Shown here: one piece after another, positions 45,852 to 58,640 of the stretch | How the letters are laid out: each line of letters starts with the position of its first letter | How positions within the stretch are numbered: position 1 is the first letter of the stretch | DNA from: Hyparrhenia diplandra | Taxonomy: Eukaryota > Streptophyta > Magnoliopsida > Poales > Poaceae | Direction: 5' to 3' | DNA length: 64,000 nt | Assembly: GCA_015847255.1 (NCBI GenBank) | Contig: JADLZK010007842.1 | Coordinates: 145,570 to 209,569 of the forward strand | Made by a program: the position numbers and the translations under genes | Notes under the pieces: model-generated | What the model was told of the DNA's origin: nothing | The model's database searches: none | What the model saw: the letters and a program-made list of their open reading frames with translations, nothing else

Positions 45852-48014
45852 CTAGACCTCCTGAGCTGAAACGCCTCCAATCGTCACATTGCTACTGGAG
45901 GCTTGCATACTTGAGGCTTGCATCATGCCGTCACGGATCTGCTCGCTGATGTCCTTCACGTGGCCTGGGCCGTGGGGTATGAAGATCGTGGTGTTCTTAG
46001 AGCCATCCCCAAGCTCCTTGATGGTGTCAAAGTACTGCGTGACCATGATCAGGTCCATGACTTCCTTCGCGCTGGTGCCTGACACCGAGTGTGAGAAGTT
46101 CAGGATGTTCTCTCTGAGGCCATCAGTTATCGCCTGCCGCTGTTTGGCGATGCCGACACCGAAAGGTATTTCGCCTCGGCTTCTGCCTCTGCTTTCTTCA
46201 CCATAAGAATCTTCTCTGCTTCTCCTTTGTAAACACTTGCCAGCTGAAGCCTTTGGGCTGTGTGGTAGTAGTTGATCACATCAGTGAGCACACATGCAAA
46301 CAACAGAAAATGCTACTTGCTGGATATATAAAAAATAAGGAAGCATGTCTACAGAAGATAGCATAAAACCACCAACTTAACAAGAAAAATGCAGAGTTCA
46401 AAACATTTCAGAAGCTGTATAACCTGGAGGCAATTCTCACATGCACAGAAATGGCATAAATATACCTGCATTTATATCATTCATTGCTTTGCGAACAGCA
46501 GCGTCTGGGATGATATCAACCATGAGAATGTGCTCGATGCTGTAACCATAATCTGCCATCACCTGAACAACAGCAAGAACTTAATGAATTTGCCAGGAAA
46601 GACAGAGAACAGCCATATGTGATAGGGCATAAAAGGAAAGTTAGAACATTGGAATTCTCCCTCAAGAGATGACATAACCTCAGACTGCTAAACATTGCCA
46701 ATAATAGAGAGGAAACAATATGCTGAGGACAAAACTAAACAATAGCAATTGAGTAGAACATAGGCTGAATATATCAACCAGATTATAATCTCATCAGAAA
46801 CAAATATGGTATAAAAACAGATAAACATATTGTTTTTCTACAAACCATTACAGTACTTGTCACATAAACATGTTCATCAAATAGTATTACAAAACTGTCC
46901 TCCTTTTCATACATGGTAAAACCAATACTGGAAATAAAAAGGTCCAAAGGCAACACAGCATGTTTAGGTATACTGAACCAAAGCTAAACGTAAGCAAGCA
47001 AACCAGAAAAAAAGAAAACCAGTAATCAAAACAGGACTCTAAATTACCTTTTCAAGCTCCTGCAGTACAGCTTTCGCCACATCATTCTTCTGCTCAAAGA
47101 GATCATCCAGATTCATTCTAGGTACAATGGCCCGAACAACTATTTTTATTCAATATACAAGTGTCAGATTATACTTGATAGAAACCGTGCAAAACCAAGA
47201 AAGCTCAGTGCTAATAATTCACCATCAAAGACGTAGGCCTGAATTTGCTGTTGAGGGTTCTGCAACTCATAGAATGCATCATCTGCATTTTCCTTGACAA
47301 CGCGGTATTGAATTGTGCAGATCAGCTGGACAAAGACATTATCCTGCAGACAAAAAAGGATACCACACAATTGTTTCAACAAGAAAACAACATTGCAAAG
47401 GAACTAGAGGCAGACAAACATATTGTGGGCAAATGTCAATAGTGTTGTAAAGACCCTACTTCGAAAACAAACACAAAAACGGCTACTCAACAGCTCACCG
47501 ATTTATACTAGATATGTAAAGTTAACTTGTTGGATAATGCATCTAACTAATCTACAGGAAACAGGGTACCACAGGCCATGAAGCAATTACAGCCCCCTTA
47601 AGGAAGTAACACAGACACAGGTGCTGATTGTGTGCTGGACCAAACACAGATCCCCAATCCAAGCATGACGCAATCCCGCGCGATAGCACAATCAAGTGAC
47701 CACCAATCTAGCACAGGGGGCACTGACAAATCTATGACCGAGCGAGATTTGGCAATCCGGCTAGAAAATCAATCGCAGGCAGTATAAAGGGGAAGAAGAG
47801 GGCGGCGAGATGAGACGGACCTTGGTCTTGGTCTCGACGCGGACGTCGAGGGACTGGACGCGGGTGGTGAGTGCGCCCGCGACGCACTCCCCGGCGAGGG
47901 GTTGAAGAAGTGGAGGCCCGGCTCGGCGAGGCGGAGGAAGCGACCCCACTTCTCCACCACCGCCACGCTGGCCTGGTCCACGCACCCACAGAAGACGAAG
48001 AAGGCGTTCACCAT
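45852..48014 (-). CDS. HIR: Hypersensitive-induced reaction (HIR) protein, SPFH/band 7 family
   Basis: HIR proteins are plasma-membrane SPFH (stomatin/prohibitin/flotillin) scaffold proteins linked to hypersensitive cell death. Predicted exons (minus) are 48014-47821, 47343-47223, 47139-47048, 46562-46466 and 46257-45852. Landmarks are V-D-Q-A-S-V-A-V-V-E-K-W-G-R-F, G-L-H-F-F-N-P, Q-Y-R-V-V, R-M-N-L-D-D-L-F-E-Q-K, Y-G-Y-S-I-E-H-I-L-M-V-D-I-I-P, a coiled K-A-E-A-E-A-E, and the C-terminal V-T-Q-Y-F-D-T...I-P-H-G-P-G. The total is close to the usual 280-290 residues. The second residue is Val, so the N-myristoylation (Gly2) used by many HIR proteins is absent; nearby Cys residues could be acylated. 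Two 1-bp losses break the frame: exon 1 at about 47897 (CCCCC to CCCC) and exon 5 at about 46170 (GGG to GG). Both look like homopolymer errors. Confidence 0.87.
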
Positions 48015-48420
48015 CTCGATCGATGGATCGGCACTCGACGTACGACCTCGAGCGCAGCGGCGTGGCGCAGGGAGCCGGGGATCCCACCCTCCTTCGTCGA
48101 TCTCGCGCCCCGGCCGGCGTCGGTGGGCGGTGGTGGTGGCGGCGGCACCGGTCGGTCCTGTCCCTGCCTGCGTGTCCCCTTCTTCGCCCGCGGGTTGGAT
48201 TCACGAGTCACGACGCAAACGACCTTGCGTGCGTATTTATTTATTGGTGGACACGTGGAAGGAGGAAAAGCGGTTTGTTTGGTGTTTCGTTTCGCGGACG
48301 GGGACGACGGCCACGGGATTAGAACGTGTCACGGGACGGCAAATCTCGTCGATCTTGTTGTTGCTTGTACTACCTACATTTTTAAATTCGTTTTAAATTG
48401 TAGATTAGTTTGATTTTTTC
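48015..48420 (-). promoter_or_regulatory. GC-rich promoter region of the HIR gene
   Basis: GC-rich block directly upstream of the HIR start codon. The overlapping long frames on both strands are composition artefacts. No TATA box was clearly identified. Confidence 0.4.
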
Positions 48421-48625
48421 AACCTTAATTTTAACCACTCGTTTTATTTAAAATTTTATGTAAAATATCATTTCTTTTATTGTGGATTGCTTTATTAACG
48501 AATGCTTTCTTTAAGAATGACTTAAATTTGACTAGTTTTTGTGTAAAATTTTTGAATAAAACGTAGTAGTAAATTTGTCTTAAAAAAAAAGTCAAACGAA
48601 CTATAATTTAAAACGGTGATTTTTT
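48385..48625. mobile_element. Degenerate Stowaway-like MITE
   Basis: Carries the same internal words as the elements at 33693 and 49148 (aaatatcattt, gaatgacttaaatttgact, ttttgaataaaacg, aaagtcaaacgaactataattt), but its ends are eroded. Confidence 0.65.
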
Positions 48626-49147
48626 TTTATAATAAGATCTCTGCATTATATAGATATAGCTATTTGTTATTACAAAAAAAGCACACACGCCAACGATAGA
48701 TTCCAACAACTTACTTACCTCAACAATCGAAGTGTCGTTAGAGTCCTCTAGAGGCAAAAAAAAAAAAAAACTCCTTACGCCGGGACCAAACCGCACAAGC
48801 CACTTCCGCAACGCAAATTTGTTGGCCACCACCTTCCACGCCGGCATCCTCGCCAAATTCATGAGTGCCACATAGGCCCACGCCATTGTCAGGATACACC
48901 ATTTTTGACTCGAGAATTCCGTTTTTGACAAGTATTAATTGGTGAGATGTGGTTGTATACATTTGTTGTATATATGTGTCATAAATCCTTCTCGGATCTC
49001 GGCAATGATCTCCTTTGGAATAGCTTCTACGTAGAGGAAACAAGGTGAAATGCTTAGAGTGTCTTTAGAATGGAGAAAATTTTCTTTTTTTAATTAATGG
49101 AAAATGAGCTAGATCTTTTGAAATTTCTAGACGTCTTTAATTAAATA

Positions 49148-49375
49148 CTAAATCCGTTCCAAATTGTAGACGTTTCTTTTTTTTAAGTTTGACCATGTCT
49201 TATTCAAAAAAATTATACAAAATATCATTTTTTTTTGTTGTGGCATGCTTTATTAACAAAAGGTCCTTAAGAATGACTTAAATTTGATTGTGTTTGAACA
49301 ATTTTTTGAATAAGACGAGTGGTCAAACTTGAGGTTGAAAAAAGTCAAACGAATTAAAATTTGGAACGGAGAAAG
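49148..49375. mobile_element. Stowaway-type MITE (about 228 bp)
   Basis: TA at 49146-49147 and 49376-49377. The ends ctaaatccgttccaaattgt and the complement of aaaatttggaacggagaaag form an imperfect inverted repeat. Internally similar to 33693-33932 (caaaatatcatttttt, ttcttaagaatgactt-type word, gaataagacgagtggtcaaactt). Confidence 0.85.
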
Positions 49376-51547
49376 TATTATTTAAGTTTCAACACAAAGG
49401 GACGCCCTTGGTATTTTGGCCCAAATGCCCTGTAACCAGCCTGTGTGCCGGAACCATGTCTTTCCGTTATCTACCTTCTTCTGCCCATGTGTATCCTGCA
49501 GATTGATCCTAGTTAAATTTTTGCTATCTTTTACACTTAACTTAGAATGGTGTATAACGAACATAAAGATCGAATGCTCCAAGCTAGGTATAAATAGGTA
49601 CATATGTAGTCGGGAGACTCGGGACGCAATCCGCAAAAGAAAGGTCAAGTCAAAGGATAGCATAAGCTTCAAAAAAAAAAGTTCAGGCGTGCCAAAGTTC
49701 TCTGGTTCTCCAGGTTAAACCACACATTATGCCAAAAATAATGTTCATAACATTCCGAAACAAATTTGATCACCGCTACATTCAAGCACCCAAACGACCC
49801 TGCGAGAGTGCCCGACAAAAGCATAAAACACGGCAACCAGAACGTTTGCAACTCGCCGCACCTAATCGATTAAATCCTTTGTAAGCATCGACAGCCTTAA
49901 AACAACCTTTACCCTTACTGATGTACTCCGTAACTTACATTCCTTATCATGCAGCTACCATTCTGCTACTCTGCTTTACTTCTGCTTGGGATCAGATACT
50001 CCAGCTGCATTACAAAAACAAATGTGTCAGTCCTTCAATACATGGATAAAAAAAGTCACTAAATATACCACAAATTATGGGTTTATGGCACAGAACTATT
50101 CATTTCACATCAACGAGGCTGTATCAACTCACCCACACTGAGTGCAGTGACTATATACCCGTTTTTATAAATATACCCGTTTGACAAGGACATGTTCAAG
50201 CTGAAGTCTAATGATTTCATCATACTTCTTTTGGGCCACCACTTGCAGCTCATCTACTATGCAGAAGCCTTTGTGCTGCTTCAGTAGCTTCCTTTTCCTC
50301 AATTGTTCTTGTTCTTAATGGTCCCACTGTAATCCTGCTCCATCGTCTTAAGCTGGTTCCACAGAAAACTCTTTTATGCTTGTAATATTGAAATTCCCTT
50401 GTCCTTCTCTGATTTCAGGGTCTTATAAGTAACAACAGCTGGAACCTCAAACTAACTTAGAAATGCAATGAACATACAAGGTGCCAAAAATAAACTCTAT
50501 CTTTTCAAATGAAGCTGTAATCTATGTCGAAAATGCTGCACAAATACATCTGAATCGATGCAACTGTAAAGCCCAATTAGGCGGGAAAAGTAACCAGAAT
50601 CCAAGTTCTCGACAAATAAACTATTTTATTGTACATAAGTCTTCTCTTCTTTTATATTCTTTATAATATCTTATAGTAAAACAAATATAAAGCATAAGCA
50701 ACAAGAGTTGGAATCTCAAACTGCAGACAGAAACGTTTTTTTTAGCATAGACAGAGACAGTGCTAGTAAGCGGTAAAACTAATAGAAGGATCTAGGCTCA
50801 TTTTCCACACTCTCAGGTAATATATAGTCCATTAGTCCTGCTTAGTAAGGAGCGTAGTGCATTTAATATGTAAGCAGTAAACTGTGTTTTAAAAGGCATC
50901 TGAATAATGTGTCGTTTACTACTGATTGTGACGGTTGCATTCCTTGTGTCCTATCAATTCAGATGCTCTGGTGGTCTTTGTATTCAGACAGTTGCAAAAA
51001 CTAAGTTCTGAAAGTAACATGAACAGGAACATGGATAGAGATGCTTATTTGTTGTTATAACCACTCAAAAGTTGTTCTAATTAATCAACTCAACCATGGA
51101 AAGGATGAAGGTATCCATGGATCTTCTGAAGATTCCATGGTTGCAGGGAAGATATAAGACACACGCTTACCTGTCTCGGTGATGCACTGAAATTTGATCA
51201 AACTTTCCCTGCACATTGACTTCAGAAGTTGGATGCACTTAGCTCAATTTCAGGGTGAAAGTAACGAAATTAGATCTATTCTTATTTCAAGGTAAGATTA
51301 CATATCAAACCAGTATATAACCAAAAACACTTTATTGGTCCACTTTGCAAAAAAAAGTCAACTGAGCTCAGCTCTGGCTGCCATTCCAAGTAACCAAGAA
51401 TTGAGCACATCTTGCACATAGTTCATCAAACTTGACATGGCAAAAATATTTCATGGTATTTTAACTCCATTCATATTATATATAACTCCAGAAAGACAAA
51501 AACATGAGTGTCATCATTATCACCTAAGTTGGAAGCAGTGATACATG
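49376..51547. other. Intergenic and probable 3' UTR sequence of the DUF1618 gene
   Basis: No supported protein. Stretches near 49985, 50235-50350 and 51170-51230 have weakly exon-like borders and might be downstream exons or UTR of the minus-strand gene ending at 51548. Otherwise AT-rich and featureless. Confidence 0.4.
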
Positions 51548-52798
51548 TCAGCACAAAATACCTGTACTGTTTTCATTAAGATATTTTGAGAAGGAACTTG
51601 GATCGTAAGCTGTCATGAAACCAATGGTGCTCACTGCAGAAAACCTGACACCAGATTGCAATTTCTTCGATTCTGTGTCAACAGCAATCACCCAACCCTT
51701 GCTGTGCCAAGACTGGAGCTTGCACATCAAGTACATAATGTTGTTGAACTCACACAAAGTCGGTACGCCCAGCGGCATTTTCTTCAAGTTTGGTTTGCCA
51801 TCGACACATAGCTCATCGGGCAACAGATCAGACCACCCATGAAAATCTTCAGAGGCTGTTAAATCCTCACTTCTCACCTCGTGTGCCACTCCCCACTCTG
51901 CCGAATCAAGCTTCCTGCTCCTTGTCACAGCAATCCAGTTGAAGACAGGTTTATCCTCATCATCCGCCTCATCCATCTCAACAAACTTGATCACATCACC
52001 ACATCCAACGACATCTCTGACGATTGCAGGGTCACCTTTGTATTTAGTATTGCCCGGCATTGGTTTAGGCAGTGGGATGTAGTGTAGCTTGGGTTCATCA
52101 GAAAGGACATCGCAGAACATAATGCCCCGCCATATATCAACCCAGCCCAACAGCGAGCCTTCCAGAGAGATTACCTTTGAAGGTTGGAAGCCCAGAACAT
52201 TGAGTTCGTTCTGGGTAACCGATTCAGAGGGCTCTACTGACTACTGGGGCCACCCTGGTCGTCCAGGCGCCAGTGTTGGAGGAAAAGGTAGCCAGATGCA
52301 ATAGTTTCTTGTCCCAGTAGAGAGCAGCCAAGATGAAGTTGTTGTCGCCGCAGGGCACAATCCCGGTGTTGCCGAGGCCCGAGGGGTAGGGATGGGGGTC
52401 GGGATCAGGAGGAGCGACGGGTGCCTCGGATGGGCGCGGTAGATGAAGTACTCGCTGATGCCGAAGCGCTCCATGCAGACGTCGAAGAGGATGAGACCGT
52501 CGCGGGTAAAGATGACCGCGGGGTTGTGGTCGAACTCCTTCTCCCCTGCCGGGGCAGTGAACTCGGAGGTGGGAGACGGCCGGCGGGTCGGCAGCGAAGA
52601 GGAGACCTCGATGGGGCTGCCGTCGCTGGTGCGGCACGCGACCGCCACGGCCGCGTTCTGCCGGTCGGAGATGTAGGCGCGCATCGCGAGCAAGATCCAG
52701 TCCGGGTAGCGGGGACCCATCTCGGGAAGCTCCGGTGCATTCTCGGCTTCTCGTATGGTTTCTTGCACGGCGATCCAGTCGACATCGCTCATGGCCAT
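51548..52798 (-). CDS. DUF1618-domain protein, single exon
   Basis: DUF1618 proteins form a large, mostly grass-specific family of unknown function, often F-box-associated or related in layout. The start is taken as the ATG at 52796-52798 (M-A-M-S-D-V-D-W); an in-frame ATG at 52858 would add 20 residues. Landmarks are P-D-W-I-L-L near residue 30, N-F-I-L-A-A-L in the middle, then the diagnostic G-W-V-D-I-W-R-G-I-M-F-C-D-V-L near 52150 and I-P-L-P-K-P. The frame is broken twice, at about 52410 and about 52230, each consistent with one lost base. The coding sense is otherwise continuous to the stop at 51548. If the breaks are errors the protein is about 415 residues, a normal family size. Confidence 0.78.
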
Positions 52799-52858
52799 GG
52801 CGGCGATCGGCGAGTAGACGACTGAGTTAACTGGACGGATCAACTCGTACACGCACAA

Positions 52859-53561
52859 TGTTCGGAATCCATTGTTTGCACTTTTTTTTTTTCTCGGAAA
52901 AACGTCTTTCTGTAGTTAGGATTGACAGCATTGCTGATTTCTATACGAACACAATTTCCCTAAAAAAGGTCGTTATAGGATAGGATTCGTGCTGGTAAAT
53001 TTTTCTTAAATTTAACTAGGTCTATAAAAATATAATTAATAGCATTTGTATCTCTAAATAACTTTGTACTATAAAAATATATTCACTAATTTATGTAATG
53101 GTACTGATTATATATATACACCGCAAATATTATTTTTTAATACATATTTAATCAAAGCGTTTGACTTCATGGGAGTACTAACCCTGATGTTTCCTACTTT
53201 CCGAATGACAACCGCTGATTCAGGGACTCTCAAATATACTCCAAGATTTAAACAGCGACAGCTATACACATGGAAACCAGAAAGTGACATTAAAATCTCA
53301 TCTTTTGTACTACTCCAAAACCTGCTCTTTTTTTTGCAGTACGTTCGTCTATATATATTACAAAATGTAAGGATGACAAAGGGTACGAGCAGTAACAGAT
53401 TTCCAACAAATACGTAATCTCCATCCTTTTCAGAAAAATATATATATTCAAGCTACGAGCACAGCATCATCAATGGGCGGCGGCGGGAAATCGTGTGAAA
53501 GGCCTTCATTTGCTCTTCCTTTAGACCACAGTACTCCTCCCGTAAGGAACAGCAGTTGGAC
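52859..53561. other. Intergenic between DUF1618 and BUD13
   Basis: AT-rich, with a T run at about 52880-52891. Contains the promoter of the DUF1618 gene and the 3' UTR of BUD13. No other feature seen. Confidence 0.5.
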
Positions 53562-56500
53562 TCACATATCTGAGACAGACCAAAGATAGGCTTCTTGCTC
53601 CATTGCTTGCTTCTCGTTCTTCAGCTTGAACATGTCCTTCTCAAACCCTGGAAACAGAAAACGGAGTGAAATTAGAACCGGCTACCGATTTACAAGGTGG
53701 ACAGAAGGACAACAATTTTAAAAGCACACACAAGCAAGTAGTGAAACTGGAAGACCATTGCAGAAGGAAAAACTGACAGCAGGTATTTTCAGAGTTTATC
53801 TTATGCTTCCCAACCATGTTCATCCATTCCATTGCAACCAAAAACCTTAGTTCTAACTCGGCAGACAGACATTTCTTGTTTGAAATTTAATATTCTGCCA
53901 ATGAATGTAAACGGGCTCTCAGGTTACTCTACCCAATGAAATTCGTACTATTGAGAATGCACGTTGTCTGTTAAGCTCGGAACCACATTTCTTATATGGA
54001 CACTTGGCTGGATGGCATATCCTGTCAAGCTCAGAAAAACCAAGTGGATTACAATTATTATACAAAACTAGTTGATATGACACAAGATATAAATATGAAC
54101 AGACTGATTAATTGTGAGGAAACAGAGGCACATGACTATTAGTTGTTGGGCAGGTTAAAACGATGAGCTTTCTCCTATTGTCACATACAAATGACTAATC
54201 CATATTAGACCTGTGCAGTTTGGTGCGAAACCGCTCAACCTGCAGAACCAGTCCAAAGTCCAGACCAAACCATATGTACAGTTTTGTATGGGTTTGCAAG
54301 TGAACCAACGAAACCATACCCTCCATCTCTGAACACTCGATGCTCGCCGAAACACAAACTGGGAGGAACTAATGAAGGCCTATAGAGGACCAAAACACCA
54401 TGCAAAGGAGTTTGTTAACTACTTGTGATGCCATAGTGAAGAAAGGGGCATCACAGCAAAGTGAAGCCTTTTGGAATTTTGGACTCATTAATGGCAGCTG
54501 CTTTTCTGCGGTCTCGACCAGAAATTGGTGATGACCAGTGTTAAAGCACGGCCGGAGCGCGAAGCCGCCAGCATCATGCAACAGCCCATGCATGTGCCCG
54601 AGGAAGGAGCCGACTGGGCTTGAACTGCTCAACCCGCAAAACCAACCGTCTAACCCGGCAACAAACGGTTTGATCAGCACTGGTCCCCAAAACCAGCTTA
54701 AACCATGGTTGAGCAGGTCTAATCTATATATGCAACCAATACATAGTCTCTTAAAAGAAACATCATGCAAAACCAGCACAATGTGATTATTAAACTACTG
54801 TGATAAAAGTCAGCATATACACATGTAGTGATATTCAAACCCCAGTAATCTTCTTTTACCACTCACATGCTGCATGAGGCTATAAGATAAAGTTGATAGT
54901 GACATTGCAAAGAACGTACCGTTACTGCGATCCACACCGTCCCAATGACGGCCGGGTTTTATGCCATAGCGGTTTGGAGGAGCATCCACTCCACGTTTCA
55001 GCCAGCTGTGAGCAGGCACATTTTGGGGTACAATGAAGCCAGATTCTTTCATCTTTTCATCATCTCCCAAGTCTTCCAAAATAAAATCTGGATCTTTCCG
55101 CTGCAACGCATTAGCACACATATCAGTCATTATCCATAAACATAAGTGTCGACAAATTGAACCAAGCCACTCCAAATCAAATGATGCAGCACAGCAGTGC
55201 AGTTACCTTAACTAAATGAGCCATAGGATCACCCCATCGGATTCTTTCTTTTAGCATATTGTCAAGCTCAGGGTCATCCCTGCAAGCAAAAATGTTCAAC
55301 ATCAAATACATGCAAGAGAAGGTTAGACAGATTCACATTCAATTGGACAAAGAGTAGACAGAAGCAAAATAGGCATCATATCCTAAGTACCTTGTTCGAG
55401 CAAAAGGTTTCTCCTTCTCAGCTTGAATCTCTTTTAATCTAGCCTCAGCTTCTCGTTTCTGAACCAACCCTTTACCCCACTCTATATGTATTTCCTGCCA
55501 ATAAGTACAACATGGGCCATTAGCTAAAGGAGATTTTCTATAGTTAGTTACAATACAAGTACCAGAGAGGGTAAATTTGCAGTCATAAGCCTTCAATCTG
55601 TTTTGACTGTTAACACTAATAGATAGTAAAGCGTGGGTAGCTGTTGACAATAAACTAATTGGTCAGTAATTCAGTGTCATGTTGTACATCTGGCTCATAT
55701 GAACAGTTGATCATTTGGTGCTTCGAGAAAATTGTGACACAGGAAAGAAGTTTCATGAATCATGACATACTTATTAATTCATTTTCAGGAAAAGAAAAAT
55801 ACAAGAACTATGTCCTAATTTAATTTACACAATGTCAGGGTTGCAGAAGTAGTTCCGATCTATAAACTGTGTAGGTAGAGCCATATTTGCATATTGCAAT
55901 TTAACTAACTACAGAATATTTCAGAGGGAGAGAGGGCAAGAAACATAAGAGTGGAAAACATAAATTCAAGAAGAACATTTATCTACCTTTGGCTTCTCAG
56001 GTTCCTTTGCTTTGCGCATTTCTTCTTCACTTATCCGTCTTCCTGGAAAACATCACAAACCAATGTTAGCATAAGAAACTAGAATGATTATATGGGTAAA
56101 CAGCCAATACCAGCTGTACAATGTGCATACTGCATTCATCCTTACCTTCCTTATCTCTGAATACCGCCTTTGCCCCTTTCCCAACCAGCGATGGATCCTG
56201 TGATGCAAACCTAATAACAAAATGACAAATAAATATATTACAAATCTAAACCAATAGGCAAGCATCTCTGTTCCAAGATGTGAAGTTAGCACTCACTTAA
56301 CCATCTCAGCCTCCTTGATCTTTCTTATGTCCTCTTTAACTTCCTCTGCTGTCATCAGTCCAGCTTTCATCACCTGTTTTGAGGCTCCCTTCCTTTTTAC
56401 TCTTCCTTGGTGGAGAAATGTCTCTCTTTCTTGGCAGTGACAAATCACCATCAGGGTCCTGGTTCTTCCTCCTCCGTGGTGGTGAGATGTCTTCAGGCTC

Positions 56501-57563
56501 CTCTGAGTCATGCCGTGTCCGTCGCCGAGGTGGAGAAATGTCTTCGGACACCACCGAATCATGTCTCACATGCCTCCTTGATGGTGAGATGTCCTGGGGC
56601 TCCTCTGAATCATGTCTCGTGCGCCTCCTAGGTGGCGAGATGTCCTGGGGCTCCTCTGAATCATGTCTCTTGCGCCTCCTGGGTGGTGAGATATCCTGGG
56701 GCTCCTCGGAGATATGACGAGCACCATTCCTTTGGCGGCAAAGGGTCTTGTTTCCGCCTAGACTTCCGTGGTGGTGACATATCGTCCTGGTTTCCTGCAC
56801 CACTGCCCTTTGGTGATGGTGTGTCCTGGCGCCTAGACTTCCGCGGTGGTGACATATCATCATCGTTCCCTGCACCACTTCCCTTTGGTGATGGTGTGTC
56901 CTGGCGCCTCCGCCTCTGCCTCGGTGGTGAGAAATCCTTTCCAGCAGCATCACCCTGCTCCGGCGAGGGCGTGTCACGCCGCTGCCTCCGCCGCACAGGA
57001 GAAAGGTCCTCCCTCACAGCACGTCCCCGCTCTGGCGACTGGCGTGTCGTTCCTGCGCTGGCGGGTTGACCCACCGCCCTGCTCCTCTGGGGCGGCGACG
57101 GTAACCCACCCGCTGCCGTCCTCGGCAATAGCATTGTACGGCCTTGCTGCGCGTATCGCCTCCAGGCGACGCATCCGCTTAACCTCGACATCCTCGTCAA
57201 CCAGAGGCTTCTCGTCACCTGCAACAACCAGAGCAAGCCCAATTCAGATATCAGAAATCTCACCACCAATCCATCCAGAACTCGCGCCACGATTTAGGGT
57301 TTCGGGGGTTCAGGACAGCAACGTACCTGAAGACTCGGGCTCCTCGTCCACCTGAACGGGCTTCTGCCACACGGGATCCTCGTCGACGATGAGCACCCCG
57401 CCTCCCCTGCGGCGGGCTTGGGCTCTTCTTCGTCTTCTTCTTCGCCTTCTTCTGGTCGCCGTCAGCGCCCGGGCCCGACTGGTACTTCTTGAGGTACTCC
57501 CTTCATGGAGATCCCGGCGGCGGGCGCGGAGGCGGACGAAGGCAGCTGCTGCCTTGCTGCCAT
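53562..57563 (-). CDS. BUD13: BUD13 homologue, spliceosome/RES-complex component
   Basis: BUD13 is part of the RES complex that binds the activated spliceosome and supports splicing and mRNA retention in the nucleus. Predicted exons (minus) are 57563-57327, 57218-56297, 56210-56146, 56042-55987, 55494-55391, 55279-55207, 55100-54920 and 53647-53562. Landmarks are K-E-Y-L-K-K-Y-Q near the N-terminus, V-L-I-V-D-E-D-P-V-W-Q, R-M-R-R-L-E-A-I-R-A-A-R-P-Y-N-A-I, a long Arg/Ser/Pro repeat region (57050-56400), and then the conserved core ending in P-N-R-Y-G-I-K-P-G-R-H-W-D-G-V-D-R-S-N-G and S-D-M at the stop 53562-53564. The core exons read cleanly. Exon 1 has an extra G near 57513 and another break near 57415; exon 2 changes frame near 56985, 56720 and 56375. 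Family identity is clear; the state of the N-terminal half is uncertain. Confidence 0.88.
54204..54723. mobile_element. Probable DNA-transposon fragment in the last BUD13 intron
   Basis: The ends attagacctg (54204) and caggtctaat (to 54723) are inverted repeats of 10 bp. The interior has several aaccgctcaaccygcaaaacca-type words in both orientations. No target duplication was found and no coding is evident. It enlarges the intron to about 1.27 kb. Confidence 0.4.
56420..56985 (-). repeat. Arg/Ser/Pro tandem repeat region in BUD13
   Basis: Minus-strand coding repeats of about 51 bp (17 residues) of the form R-H-D-S-E-E-P-Q-D-I-S-P-P-R-R-R-x run through 56650-56470. Upstream are longer, less regular repeats containing S-P-P-R-K-S-R-R-Q-D-T-P-S-P-K, two of which (about 56765-56835 and 56838-56905) are near identical. 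RS/SP repeats of this kind are usual in BUD13, with variable number. Confidence 0.8.
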
Positions 57564-57899
57564 GGCTGATTGTCCCCTCCTGGCGATGCGATGCCGGATC
57601 CCCAATCCGCTGAGAGCTGCGACCCCACGCCGGACGAGGTTCCCACTTAGAAGAGCAGCCGGCGGTAGCCTGACTGACTGCTCCCGCCCAGTTGCCCAAG
57701 CAGCCGGGCGCGTCGCACCGCGAAGTTCCTCACCGGCGGCGACCGAGCGGCGCCCCTCGGGTCGGAGAGATTCGAGAGGCGGCAGAGCGCGTGTTGCCTC
57801 TTCGGATGGGCTGGGCTGGGCCAGCTTGGTAAAATTGGAGAAGGGGAAAGGTCGGTTACTCACGGATGGTCTGGGTTGGGCCGGCTTGTAAAGTTGGGC

Positions 57900-58640
57900 A
57901 GCAGGGAAAGGAAGAAAACATATGGGCCCGGATCAGTGCGAGGCTGTGAACTTTTCAGGTTTTCGGCCCATAAAAACAAACACCGGTATACAGAAACATT
58001 TGGGCCGGCACAAAATCAGATCAAAATGAAACTGAGCCGTGGAATTTTCTTATTTCTTTAAATTTAAATACACTTTTTATACGGATTCTTTTTATACAAA
58101 AACTGAATGAATACACAGAAAGTTAAAAATAACCCTCTGTCGTCCTCCCGTTGGACGACTTCAAGAAATCGCATCCGTCCATGGCACAAAATCCAGAGAA
58201 GGCAAAGTAAGCGAGTTGAGTCAAATTATTTTGAGTTTATCAATATAGGTAGTGTCGTTTTTTCAACTAATTTTACCAAACTTTAAACATTGACTTCGAA
58301 ATCCAGAAATTGATTTTTTAGATGGAAAGAGTAGTAGCATACACTCGTATTCTGAATTATATTTAATTAAATTTAACTGAGCTATGTACAGGTCAAATTA
58401 CTTAACTTTTTTTAAAAAATAAAAATAAAAGTTTGAATAATTCTATTATGCACAAGCGACATGTCCCATAGAGAATTCGGGCACGAAATGGTATTGTAGA
58501 TACTAACATTGTATTATAACTTTTTTTCAAAATTTAGGAAACTTAGTTTTAAACAAAGTTAAAAACAAGTTTTTTTGGCTTAATTTGGAGCGTGCTCCGG
58601 TACAACTCTCCTCTGGCTTGCCGAATAGCAATTTTAACGT
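57900..58640. other. Intergenic stretch upstream of BUD13
   Basis: Moderately to strongly AT-rich after 58050. Nothing recognised. Confidence 0.5.

Noticed and set aside
47871..48413. 180- and 164-residue plus-strand frames opposite HIR exon 1
   Set aside because: Antisense to the conserved HIR first exon and its GC-rich promoter.
52421..52825. 134-residue plus-strand frame opposite DUF1618
   Set aside because: Antisense shadow; the minus strand carries the recognisable family sequence.
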